Part shown: positions 14,401-20,683 of the stretch, one piece after another
How the letters are laid out: each line of letters opens with the position of its first letter
How positions within the stretch are numbered: the stretch's first letter is position 1
Source of the DNA: a virus
Virus record (IMG/VR): IMGVR_UViG_3300031754_000009
Coordinates: 1-39,990 of that record
DNA length: 39,990 bases
Reading direction: 5' to 3' (one strand)
Translations under genes and position numbers: made by a program
The notes under the pieces: model-generated
The model's database searches: none
Told to the model about the DNA's origin: nothing
Seen by the model: only the letters and a program-made list of their open reading frames with translations

Positions 14401-14642
14401 TGAAGCGATGGGTCCGGGAAATCCTACAGAATCGGCCTCCCGGCTCAATTCCCGCAAAGCCACTTTCGCTGGAGAGCATCCAGAAAACTCTGAACTGGAA
14501 AGATTTTCGGCCCAGTGCACGCGATCTACTTTTGGCTGCGCAGGCTCTTGAGGAAATCGCGTGTTGGTTGGAAGGCACAGAGCATCAGCATCTCGCGAAG
14601 CTACTCTGGCCAATCGTGGTCGCACTTCGAAGGCTTGCCTAA
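14400..14642 (+). CDS. Small basic helical protein, last gene of plus early block
   Basis: 80 residues from GTG 14400. Basic start (VKRWVREILQNRPPG), then helices rich in Leu and Ala (ARDLLLAAQALEEIACWLEG) and another amphipathic helix. No known motif. Its stop TAA (14640-14642) overlaps the stop of the convergent HNH gene, so no terminator separates the two operons. Confidence 0.5.
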   Translation: MKRWVREILQNRPPGSIPAKPLSLESIQKTLNWKDFRPSARDLLLAAQALEEIACWLEGTEHQHLAKLLWPIVVALRRLA

Positions 14643-14965
14643 CCCCTCTCCCCGTTGCAAATCCAGTGGCTGACTCCATTGCCCTCTACGCGGTCATCCC
14701 GCCACGCCGCGCCCATCCCTCTCCTGCGCTGATGCTCGAACGTCGCCTGATTCAACGCCAAGCGTTTCTTGCACAGACAGCACCGGAAGTTCTGCCGTCG
14801 CCACATGATCTCGACTCGGCGTTTGTACTCCTTCCAGCCTTCGCGCGTGTCGAGGCAGACTTCCCTGCCGTCTTTGTAGCGGATCACGCCCGGCTGAATG
14901 AGTTCGTAGCGGAACGAGTGCTCGGGCTTGGGGGAGAAGCGCGGGATGGGGCGGCGGCGGATCAT
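14639..14965 (-). CDS. HNH endonuclease-like protein
   Basis: 108 residues. The C-terminal half has the HNH layout: CCLCKKRL (about 61-68), then ATFEHQRRRGMG (about 74-85) with the catalytic-type His, DDR, and H-W-x-C-N-G-E-R-G at the end supplying the last Cys and Asn. This EHxxxRGMGG...DDR...CN pattern is familiar from small phage HNH proteins. The N-terminal half is basic. It could assist packaging as HNH partners do elsewhere, or act as a homing or recombination nuclease, but here it lies far from the terminase. Last gene of the minus operon. Confidence 0.65.
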   Translation of the reverse strand: MIRRRPIPRFSPKPEHSFRYELIQPGVIRYKDGREVCLDTREGWKEYKRRVEIMWRRQNFRCCLCKKRLALNQATFEHQRRRGMGAAWRDDRVEGNGVSHWICNGERG

Positions 14966-15141
14966 GAATTCTTTATCGGACGGTGAATCTCAGCGTCGAT
15001 AGCCTCGTCACAAAGCTCGACCACTTTACTCAGGGCGTTGAACTGGTCCATCGCTGTTTGGTTGTGGATTGCTTCCTGCATCCGGTAGATCGCTTGCCTG
15101 ATTTCCTGCAATTTGTGCAGCATGTCGAAATCGTCCGGCAT
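14962..15141 (-). CDS. Small helical hypothetical protein
   Basis: 59 residues starting MPDDFDMLHK at 15141, preceded by AAGGGAG. Almost entirely helical with heptad-like spacing (LQEIRQAIYRMQEAIHNQT), so likely a short coiled coil. The stop overlaps ATG of the HNH gene by 4 bp (ATGA), indicating translational coupling. Confidence 0.6.
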   Translation of the reverse strand: MPDDFDMLHKLQEIRQAIYRMQEAIHNQTAMDQFNALSKVVELCDEAIDAEIHRPIKNS

Positions 15142-15142
15142 C

Positions 15143-15352
15143 TCACTCTCCCTTGTGGATGATTTCGGTGCAGCGAATCATAGGGCGTTCGCCGTCGCGC
15201 GAGCGGTGATGAACATCGTCGAAATCTTCGACGGGATAGTACGACAGGAGAGACGCGCCGCACTTTTGACAGCGCGGAGCAAATGTTTGGCGGCGAGACT
15301 TACAGCGCTCGCACTGGCAGTCAGGATCATGCGGCCCAATTCCTAGAGACAT
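15143..15352 (-). CDS. Zinc-binding microprotein
   Basis: 69 residues, preceded by GAGAGGAGAG. Cys pairs CQCERC (about 12-17) and CQKC (28-31) form a Cys4 site, followed by a beta-type tail with a final Cys. Ends 1 bp before the next gene begins. Unknown role. Confidence 0.6.
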   Translation of the reverse strand: MSLGIGPHDPDCQCERCKSRRQTFAPRCQKCGASLLSYYPVEDFDDVHHRSRDGERPMIRCTEIIHKGE

Positions 15353-15356
15353 CGTC

Positions 15357-15379
15357 TCTCCTCTCAGTGTGCGTGCGTC
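15357..15379. repeat. 23-bp direct repeat, copy 1 (other copy 15874-15896)
   Basis: Bases 15357-15379 and 15874-15896 are identical. In the minus-strand direction each copy lies at a gene junction and ends in the GAGAGGAGA ribosome-binding site of the next gene. This indicates that a junction segment was copied, perhaps during acquisition of the intervening gene (15378-15869). Confidence 0.7.
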
Positions 15380-15869
15380 ACACGTTTGCTTTCAGGATGA
15401 TTTGCAGGGCTTGGTTGAGCGTCGCGGAAATCAGGTTGGACTTGATCGCGTTCGGGTCGCCCGCCGCGTGACGACGTTGTCCGTCCTGCACTGCGGAAGT
15501 CAGTTCCACCAGAGCGAGCAAGAGGTCCTGATTCGCTTGTGCAACCGGGGCTGCGAAAGCTTGGTCCTGAATCCACTTGTCTACGGCATTTGCGCCATTG
15601 GTCGCGGCCATGGCGAGAGTGAGCACCATCATGGTTCGCGGGCCATCGAGCACGCCCAGCAAATCGCGATACAGCATCACCTTGCCTTCGCCATTCCAGA
15701 AATCGAAGGCGCAACGCAAGAGAATCTGTTCGCCGTGAGAAAGCGGAGAGCCTTCGAGGTAATCGCAGGCCATGCGTGTCGGTCCTTTCTCGGTCCACAA
15801 ACTTTCCATGTGGAGAGACGCCAGTAGAATGCGGATGGCTTGACATTGCTGTGCTTCAGAACGAAACAT
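15378..15869 (-). CDS. Hypothetical protein of minus early operon
   Basis: 163 residues from ATG 15869, chosen because GAGAGGAGA lies just upstream; an in-frame ATG at 15980 would overlap the previous gene and lacks such a site. Helical and soluble, with LSHGEQILLRCAFDFWNGEG...LLGVLDGPRTMMVLTLAMA as the most conserved-looking stretch. No catalytic motif recognised. Bordered by two identical 23-bp junction sequences, so it may be a cassette gained by recombination. Confidence 0.6.
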   Translation of the reverse strand: MFRSEAQQCQAIRILLASLHMESLWTEKGPTRMACDYLEGSPLSHGEQILLRCAFDFWNGEGKVMLYRDLLGVLDGPRTMMVLTLAMAATNGANAVDKWIQDQAFAAPVAQANQDLLLALVELTSAVQDGQRRHAAGDPNAIKSNLISATLNQALQIILKANV

Positions 15870-15880
15870 GATTTCTCCTC

Positions 15881-16093
15881 TCAGTGTGCGTGCGTCGTGA
15901 TCCACAGCCCCAGCGTAGCCGCCAGCAAGCTCACAGTGGCGAACAGGGCGGCGGCCTGCTGGTAGCGTTCCTTCCACCACTCCGACTTGATCCGGAACAT
16001 CATGGCGTGGATCTGGTGGGCCAAGCAGTCCATCTCGATCAGGATGCGGCCCAGGGCTTCCTGAATTTTGGCTATTGCGGTTTCAAAGTCCAT
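15881..16093 (-). CDS. Small membrane-anchored coiled-coil protein
   Basis: 70 residues from ATG 16093 (GAGAGGAGAG upstream); longer starts are less likely. A helical N-terminal part (AIAKIQEALGRILIEMDCLA) leads to a C-terminal membrane segment (about 48-66, AAALFATVSLLAATLGLWI), so it is probably a tail-anchored protein facing the cytoplasm. Lies directly downstream of the Sak4-like gene. Function unknown. Confidence 0.55.
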   Translation of the reverse strand: MDFETAIAKIQEALGRILIEMDCLAHQIHAMMFRIKSEWWKERYQQAAALFATVSLLAATLGLWITTHAH

Positions 16094-16152
16094 GGCTTCT
16101 CTCCTCTCGGCCAGAGTGGGATGACGAAGCGGTCGGGGGAGGACCGGCGAAG

Positions 16153-17352
16153 TTAGAACGGCACTTCCCAATGCTCGGATTCGCCACGATCATATTCGGC
16201 GATGCAGTCGTGCATCTGGATGAGCACCGTTTCCTTGGAGGTCATGTCATGTGCAGCCAGACTCTCGTAGGCGTGGAGAATCCGCAGCCCGCGCTCCAGT
16301 TGGTTGAGCGGCAGCGCGTCGGCGGCTTCTTTCGACTTCACCCCGAAGATCAGATCGGTGACCGCCAGCCGGACCTGGACGTCGTCTTTCCCGCGTCCGC
16401 CGAAGGAGAGATCGAGGCAAGCTTTGATCTCGGCCGAAATGGCTTCCTTGCGCTGCCGGTTCCGGTAGTACTCCGAGTCCCCGTTCGAGTCGAGCATTTC
16501 GTCCGAGGACGCTACCGTGTCGAGCGTGACGAAGGCCATGGTTTTCTGCACGGCTGCGAAGTGTGGCTTCAGGTCGTCCCACACGTACTTGAAGTCGCCC
16601 GCGCGGTAGGAATCCCGGTCCGGCCAGCGAAACACTTTTCCGTTCAGTGCCCAGGTGCGGTCTTTGGTGACGGTCGCGCGATGGACCACGCGGCCTTCTT
16701 CCTCGAAGGTCTTGCCCTTGCGCACCCGCGGCCGCTGTTCGCGGAACATGCGGATGACCAGGTGCGGCTCATAGCCGAAGTTGTTGCGCTGGCCGCCAGC
16801 TTTCATGCCTTCGCCGGTTTTGATCGATTGCATCTTGCCGCTCTCGGTCAGAACCTGCTCGACGATGTCCTGGATGCGGCCGAGCACCAGGCAGTGCGGC
16901 TTCGCATTGAGGAAGTGCGCCACAAAGTCCGACCACATGTAGTTCAACTCCAGCCCCCAGTTGTCGGGCTTCGCTTTCTGCAAGGCGCGCACGATCTCAA
17001 TCCAGGGCTTCGCGATTTCGACCGCCCACACACACGCGCCTTCCCGTTCCGCAAAGGCGAGATCGGCGAGCATGGCCTTGAAGGTGGGAATGGTGCGCTG
17101 CACCAGCTTGATTTTCTCGGCCTGAAAAATCACCGGGTCGAGAAACTGCCAGCCCAGCTCGGGATCGGTGACGTGGATGGGAGCGCCGCCGTGAAACTGC
17201 TTCGAGAGCGCGGCGGCTAACAGTCCGGCGGTGGTGGTTTTCCCGGTTCCCTGCTCGCCCATGAATCCCGTCTTGATGGGAATGATCTGGGCTTTCGCGG
17301 AAACCAGGTGCGGTTGAATGTTGTTGCCGTTAAGCGGCTGAGCGGTTGCCAT
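16153..17352 (-). CDS. P-loop ATPase, Sak4/AAA_24-like recombination protein
   Basis: 399 residues from ATG 17352, preceded by AAAGGAG; an upstream in-frame ATG (17373) lacks this site. Walker A is GEQGTGKTT (about 32-40). The start (PIKTGFMGEQGTGKTT) and the segment GMKAGGQRNNFGYEPHLVIRMF resemble phage AAA_24/Sak4-type ATPases, which are RecA-fold proteins that assist single-strand annealing recombination. It is longer than a typical Sak4 (about 230), with an extra 150-residue C-terminal region. No annealing protein or SSB is recognisable nearby. Main enzyme of the minus early operon. Confidence 0.65.
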   Translation of the reverse strand: MATAQPLNGNNIQPHLVSAKAQIIPIKTGFMGEQGTGKTTTAGLLAAALSKQFHGGAPIHVTDPELGWQFLDPVIFQAEKIKLVQRTIPTFKAMLADLAFAEREGACVWAVEIAKPWIEIVRALQKAKPDNWGLELNYMWSDFVAHFLNAKPHCLVLGRIQDIVEQVLTESGKMQSIKTGEGMKAGGQRNNFGYEPHLVIRMFREQRPRVRKGKTFEEEGRVVHRATVTKDRTWALNGKVFRWPDRDSYRAGDFKYVWDDLKPHFAAVQKTMAFVTLDTVASSDEMLDSNGDSEYYRNRQRKEAISAEIKACLDLSFGGRGKDDVQVRLAVTDLIFGVKSKEAADALPLNQLERGLRILHAYESLAAHDMTSKETVLIQMHDCIAEYDRGESEHWEVPF

Positions 17353-17560
17353 TCTGATTCTCCTTTCGTTCACTCGAGCGGGAGAGGAACTCGATGTAAT
17401 CGCGCGTGGCTTTCTGGTGGGAATCGACTGCCGGCTTCAGAATCCGGTAGGCGGTCTCATAGTCCTGGCATTCCCAGAATCGGATCGCGTTGATGGCGGC
17501 TCCGACCACGCGGGCGGCGGTGCGGTCCTTCTCTTTGAGTAAGTGGGTGAGGTTATCCAC
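17330..17560 (-). CDS. Small helical protein upstream of the ATPase
   Basis: 76 residues. Helix-rich (NLTHLLKEKDRTAARVVGAA, then YETAYRILKPAVDSHQKATR) with a basic, Asn/Ser-rich tail. Overlaps the ATPase start by 23 bp and the upstream gene by 8 bp, so these are one translational unit. Could be a partner of the ATPase; no family recognised. Confidence 0.6.
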   Translation of the reverse strand: MDNLTHLLKEKDRTAARVVGAAINAIRFWECQDYETAYRILKPAVDSHQKATRDYIEFLSRSSERKENQNGNRSAA

Positions 17561-17825
17561 GCTCCGCCTCCAGCGCCTTCGCGACCAGGGCGTAGTGCTT
17601 CGTGCAGAACGGGAGATCAGCTTCGAGGCAGTGGACAGTTCCCTTCTCCGAGCACGGCTGCCCGTCGCAGGCTCCCCAGTGCGATTCCGGGTACTCGTAG
17701 GCGCACAGGGGGAGGATCGAGCGCTCGTAGGTCCGCGAGACGCGCTCGACGAACCGGTCGAGACACGCGGCCAGGTGGATGTGGAAATCTTCGGTGGAAG
17801 ATGCTGCTAGAGTTTTCTGAGCCAT
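17553..17825 (-). CDS. Cys-rich hypothetical protein
   Basis: 90 residues from ATG 17825, preceded by AAGGAGG. N-terminal helix, then C48, C53, C58, C66 and C74 with CDGQPCSEKGTVHC; this can bind zinc in a compact fold (LPFCTKHYAL near the end). Part of the set of Cys-rich early proteins. Confidence 0.55.
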   Translation of the reverse strand: MAQKTLAASSTEDFHIHLAACLDRFVERVSRTYERSILPLCAYEYPESHWGACDGQPCSEKGTVHCLEADLPFCTKHYALVAKALEAERG

Positions 17826-17901
17826 CGGCGGCCTCCTTGATAGGTCGTTTGGTGGTTAGCTCCGGGTGGGTGTTCAAGCACTCACTCGGGGCGCTTCCGG
17901 G

Positions 17902-18189
17902 TTAGAGAACGTCCCAATCAACGCCGCCGCATTTCGGGCAGCGATCGTTGTAGTTTCCCTCGGGCGAGACTTTTCGCTTCTTGCCGCACTCGTTGCATTG
18001 CAGCGTGACCTTTGAAATTGAAACCCCCGCGGCCTTCCCGCTAGGCCGCCCGTCTCTGCTCATCGGCGCTGCTTCCGACTTGCCCGGTTTCCGGAGGACG
18101 GTGCAGGGGGTTGGTTGCTCTTCGGTCGTATCGGCAGCGCGATCTCGACCGACTGGCGGAACACTCGTTAAGAAGATTGCGTTCAACAT
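17902..18189 (-). CDS. Zinc-ribbon protein, first gene of the minus early operon
   Basis: 95 residues from ATG 18189. The C-terminal 35 residues are a zinc ribbon: CNECGKKRK (65-73) and CPKCGG (84-89). The N-terminal half is Pro/Ser-rich and may be disordered; an internal ATG at 18063 could give a shorter 53-residue product. No ribosome-binding site precedes ATG 18189, and the candidate promoter puts the transcript start at or next to this ATG, so the mRNA may be leaderless. Its promoter is covered by operator O1, making this the most tightly controlled early gene. Confidence 0.55.
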   Translation of the reverse strand: MLNAIFLTSVPPVGRDRAADTTEEQPTPCTVLRKPGKSEAAPMSRDGRPSGKAAGVSISKVTLQCNECGKKRKVSPEGNYNDRCPKCGGVDWDVL

Positions 18190-18195
18190 GTCAAT

Positions 18196-18224
18196 ACTCT
18201 ATACGTGGCCGCTACGTATGTCAA
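18196..18224 (-). promoter_or_regulatory. Early leftward promoter
   Basis: On the minus strand, TTGACA (18219-18224, perfect -35) is followed after 17 bp by TAGAGT (18196-18201, 4/6 to the -10 consensus). Transcription should begin at or within a few bases of ATG 18189. The 17-bp spacer is almost entirely the palindrome O1, as expected of a repressed promoter. Confidence 0.7.
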
Positions 18225-18291
18225 CAACTTTATTGGACGTGTTTTCTAAGAGATACGAGGCCGTTACGTAAGATTCGCGGCGGCTTCGTAT
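18201..18291. promoter_or_regulatory. Three 19-bp palindromic operator-like sites (O1-O3)
   Basis: O1 18201-18219 (ATACGTGGCCGCTACGTAT), O2 18253-18271 (ATACGAGGCCGTTACGTAA) and O3 18273-18291 (ATTCGCGGCGGCTTCGTAT) share the layout ATACG-n9-CGTAT. O1 lies between the -35 and -10 of the leftward promoter. O2 and O3, with centres 20 bp apart, cover the region just upstream of and into the rightward -10. This is the classic arrangement for a dimeric repressor acting on two divergent promoters. Confidence 0.75.
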
Positions 18292-18294
18292 AAA
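18289..18294 (+). promoter_or_regulatory. Rightward -10 element
   Basis: TATAAA (5/6) at 18289-18294, overlapping the end of O3. No good -35 is present at 16-19 bp. The expected start is about 18301, three bases before GTG 18304, and there is no Shine-Dalgarno, so this transcript too may be leaderless. Confidence 0.45.
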
Positions 18295-18303
18295 CTCCTC
18301 ACC

Positions 18304-18456
18304 GTGACCACTCTTCGCGAGCATCTCGCCAAACTCGGCAAGAAGGGCGGCAAGGCTCGGGCAAAGAAGATGACGCCCGAACAGCGCAAGGAATCGGCAC
18401 GGAAAGCCATCCAAGCGCGCTGGGCCAAACAGAAGAAAGAAAAGACGGGGGGATGA
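18304..18456 (+). CDS. 50-residue Lys/Arg/Ala-rich basic protein
   Basis: From GTG 18304. The core KKGGKARAKKMTPEQRKES followed by ARKAIQARWAKQKK belongs to a motif (GGKARAxKxxPEExxExARKAxxARW) found in many tiny bacterial and phage proteins. It is strongly basic and helical, likely nucleic-acid-binding. As the first gene right of the operator cluster it is a candidate regulator, but it is shorter than known repressors and has no recognisable helix-turn-helix. Confidence 0.55.
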   Translation: MTTLREHLAKLGKKGGKARAKKMTPEQRKESARKAIQARWAKQKKEKTGG

Positions 18457-18460
18457 CCAC

Positions 18461-18574
18461 ATGTTCGAAGGCTTGTTTCATCGGTTGGTCGTCCTGATCG
18501 TGCTGCTGATTTTCGGCGTTCCTTTCTTTTTAGTGTGCCGATTGCTTTGGCGCAAAGGAAGCAAGAAGGAGTAG
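18461..18574 (+). CDS. 37-residue membrane microprotein
   Basis: ATG 18461, four bases after the previous stop, with GGGGGG upstream as a possible ribosome-binding site. One membrane helix (LVVLIVLLIFGVPFFLVCRLL) is flanked by a short N-terminus and a basic C-terminus (WRKGSKKE), so the C-terminus should stay in the cytoplasm. Possibly an immunity or exclusion peptide; unproven. Confidence 0.5.
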   Translation: MFEGLFHRLVVLIVLLIFGVPFFLVCRLLWRKGSKKE

Positions 18575-18641
18575 GAAGAGAAAAACTCACTCATAAATTT
18601 CGGCCTCTTTCGTCCATTCTGACTATCAAGGAGTTAGAACC

Positions 18642-19835
18642 ATGAGGTCTCACATGCTCGTTCCGCTCGCTCTCGCAGTGTTGCTCGGCCTTTGTTCGGC
18701 CCAGACCAACATCTGCGCACAATTCAACCGCGCGCCCGCCCCGATTCAGTACGGCTCGGGCTCGACCTACGAACACCTCTCCGGCAGCCACAACTGGGTT
18801 GCGCTGATGGGCGCGAACTGCACCTACAGCGGAACCAATCCCCAACAGGCTTGCACCATCACCGCCAATGCCTCCGCCTCTGCGTTGGTCGGCGAATCCG
18901 GCGCACTCTCGAACCTGGTCGAGATTCACGAAGTCAACAAACAGACCGCGCAGGGTGCGGGCTTTTCAAATGGTCCTGCCTTGTCGGTCGATTCAGAAGC
19001 AGCCGCGGCGGCGCGCGATTGTCCGCCGTGGGGCTGTGGAGTGAGTATTGGCATTACCGGCTCCGGTCTGGGGGGCGGGTTCAGCGTCTCCTTCCCCTCC
19101 GACGCGATCTTCGCCGACAAGCAGCATTACGCAGTGAGATGCGCAGGGCCGGTCTATGGCAGCGGTACGGGGGGCTGCGTGGGCGGAGTCGAGACGAAAT
19201 GCGGCGGCGGCGGTGGCTCGCCCATCGTGATTGCCATGAAGCATCGGGCCGACGTGACCAAGCTTTTCTCGAACCCGAAAGAAGCCTGCGTGCGCTTCAA
19301 CCTGCACAACGACAACAAACCTCCGTGCCTGTCCTGGCCGAAACGGGATTCGCGCGTGGCATTCCTGGTCTACGACCGCGATCACGATGGCGGCATAGTC
19401 GATTCGGGGGCGGAACTTTTCGGCACCTTCACCCCGCACGCCGATGGCGACTACCTGGGAGCCAAGGGCAAAGCCGACGTGAGCGGCTTCACTGCGCTCG
19501 CCTGGTTCGATCAGCCTCAGCAGGGCGGCAACCTCGATCTCGAAATCACGCCCAAGGACAAAGTCTGGCCACAGCTCAAATTGTGGTTTCCCGATCACTG
19601 TTGGGACCATCCAGACGAAGCCTGTGCGTCGATTCCCTCGGAGCTTCATTCGCTCGACTCCGAAGGCATTCACTCGCTTTCCCTGGTGGTCAGTCCCTCA
19701 TGGGATGTCGATCCCTGGGGCAATCAATTCAAGTTCTACGCGCAAGTGAACCCGAAACCGCACGAGCTGCAGCAACCCGACGATGAGCTGAACGAGCGGC
19801 GGATGTGGGACGTGTGGCTGGCCGTGCGAAAATAG
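18642..19835 (+). CDS. Secreted cargo (moron) protein with DxDxDG-ELFG module
   Basis: 397 residues, AAGGAG 8 bp upstream of ATG. Signal peptide to about residue 20 (VLLGLCSA|Q). Residues 60-190 are Cys- and Gly-rich. Residues 236-370 hold an EF-hand-like loop DRDHDG (245-250) followed by VDSGAELFG (253-261), then LAWFD, LKLWFPD and DPWGNQFKFYA, and the protein ends RRMWDVWLAVRK. This calcium-binding-looking D-x-D-x-D-G...ELFG...GNQF architecture is one I associate with secreted acidobacterial proteins, not with virion parts. The gene stands alone with its own terminator beside the control region, the pattern of a lysogenic-conversion (moron) gene. Confidence 0.7.
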   Translation: MRSHMLVPLALAVLLGLCSAQTNICAQFNRAPAPIQYGSGSTYEHLSGSHNWVALMGANCTYSGTNPQQACTITANASASALVGESGALSNLVEIHEVNKQTAQGAGFSNGPALSVDSEAAAAARDCPPWGCGVSIGITGSGLGGGFSVSFPSDAIFADKQHYAVRCAGPVYGSGTGGCVGGVETKCGGGGGSPIVIAMKHRADVTKLFSNPKEACVRFNLHNDNKPPCLSWPKRDSRVAFLVYDRDHDGGIVDSGAELFGTFTPHADGDYLGAKGKADVSGFTALAWFDQPQQGGNLDLEITPKDKVWPQLKLWFPDHCWDHPDEACASIPSELHSLDSEGIHSLSLVVSPSWDVDPWGNQFKFYAQVNPKPHELQQPDDELNERRMWDVWLAVRK

Positions 19836-19863
19836 GGTCCTACAATCAGGGATAACTCTTCCA

Positions 19864-19897
19864 GGCGCGGACCATCACCGGCCTCCGCGCCTTTTTT
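19864..19897 (+). terminator. Rho-independent terminator after the cargo gene
   Basis: GGCGCGGA (19864-19871) and TCCGCGCC (19884-19891) form a perfect 8-bp GC-rich stem with a 12-nt loop, followed directly by TTTTTT (19892-19897). It lies 29 bp after the cargo gene stop. Confidence 0.9.
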
Positions 19898-20068
19898 GCG
19901 CCTCCGGAGCGCGCTAACACCTCGGTAACTTGCATTCCCGCCTGATGCTCGCAGAGAATCGCGCCTGGATACGAAGCCAAGGCTCCCCCTCGTTCTCCCA
20001 CGTCGCCTCGCACGTCATAAATTTAAGCGGGGTCCGCTCAGTGCCGTAGTCCGTCTACTCTCTCCCAA
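19898..20068. other. Intergenic spacer between cargo terminator and LuxR-type gene block
   Basis: About 170 bp with no gene, tRNA or convincing promoter. A small symmetric element AGCGG-GGT-CCGCT (20026-20038) follows an AT-rich patch CATAAATTTAA. A promoter for the downstream regulators must lie here if the terminator is efficient. Confidence 0.4.
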
Positions 20069-20359
20069 ATGGCAGCCAAAATCAGAATTCTGAGCTCATC
20101 CGGCGAGTTGCTGCGTCGTACCACGCGCGCTCGCGCCCTCCGTAAAGTCGAAAGCGGAACCCATGACTGGCTGAACGACCAGGCCATCGTGGAGGTGGTC
20201 GCGGAAGCCTCGCACTCCGACCCCAGACGCTTTTTCCGGTCCTCGCACTTTGTGCTCGACGAGCTGGACGGCGGGCCGATCCTGCCGCCGCGAGCGCCGG
20301 AGAATCTCCTGCTCTACTACCCGCACAGAGACCAAAGCTCGTATCAGTCCGCCAGTTAG
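20069..20359 (+). CDS. Hypothetical protein preceding the HTH gene
   Basis: 96 residues from ATG 20069, without a clear ribosome-binding site. Basic N-terminus (RRTTRARALRKVESG) then an acidic-aromatic middle and a Pro-rich stretch (PILPPRAPENLLLYYP). No motif recognised. Five bases separate its stop from the next gene, so the two are likely co-expressed. Confidence 0.5.
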   Translation: MAAKIRILSSSGELLRRTTRARALRKVESGTHDWLNDQAIVEVVAEASHSDPRRFFRSSHFVLDELDGGPILPPRAPENLLLYYPHRDQSSYQSAS

Positions 20360-20363
20360 TCTG

Positions 20364-20669
20364 ATGCTCCACCTCTCCCCAACCGACGTCCGCGTGCTCG
20401 ACCAGCTGGCCCTCGGCCGCAATCGTAAAGAAATCGCACGTGTGCTGGATTTCTCGGAGGGCTACGTCGAGCAGCGCTTCCAGTGGATTCAGGAAGTCTT
20501 CGGGCTGAAGAGCTTCGGCAAGAACGTCCGCATCCTGATGGCGCTGCGCTGGAAGGCACCGCTGTTCCGGATCGGACTCGAAGAGCTGGGCATCATGCCA
20601 TGTTCGACCAAGACCCCACCGAAGAGAATCCCGTCCCCGGCGAGCTCGGTCTGCGCGAACGCCAGCTGA
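20364..20669 (+). CDS. LuxR/GerE-type helix-turn-helix protein
   Basis: 101 residues. Residues 4-62 form the four-helix GerE-like DNA-binding domain: LSPTDVRVLDQLALGRNRKE, then IARVLDFSEGYVEQRFQWI, then VFGLKSFGKNVRILMALRW. The family binds DNA as a dimer. No receiver or ligand-binding domain is attached, so its activity is set by expression level or partners. The last 22 residues overlap the next gene and may be non-conserved. As the only clear HTH regulator in the late half, it is a candidate activator of the packaging and head operon. Confidence 0.75.
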   Translation: MLHLSPTDVRVLDQLALGRNRKEIARVLDFSEGYVEQRFQWIQEVFGLKSFGKNVRILMALRWKAPLFRIGLEELGIMPCSTKTPPKRIPSPASSVCANAS

Positions 20670-20683
20670 GGCGCAAGCGGTGA
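20600..20683 (+). CDS. 27-residue acidic/basic microprotein (doubtful)
   Basis: ATG 20600 gives MFDQDPTEENPVPGELGLRE followed by a basic end, with its stop overlapping GTG 20680. It lies inside the 3' part of the HTH gene in another frame. The stop/start coupling and charge pattern favour a real peptide; its short length keeps this uncertain. Confidence 0.35.
   Translation: MFDQDPTEENPVPGELGLRERQLRRKR

Noticed and set aside
16075-17220. 381-codon plus-strand frame opposite the P-loop ATPase
   Set aside because: The minus-strand frame has a Walker A motif and a ribosome-binding site; the plus frame has neither.
18642-18708. Lipoprotein signal at the cargo N-terminus (LLGLC)
   Set aside because: The residue before Cys is Leu, not Ala/Gly/Ser, so the lipobox is poor; a signal peptidase I site (CSA|Q) fits better.
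18692-19786. 364-codon plus frame inside the secreted cargo gene
   Set aside because: It is the shifted frame of a gene with a signal peptide, ribosome-binding site and terminator; its product is Arg/Ser-rich.
19898-20068. Possible tRNA or small RNA in the spacer after the cargo terminator
   Set aside because: No T-loop consensus or cloverleaf can be built; only a 5-bp hairpin is visible.
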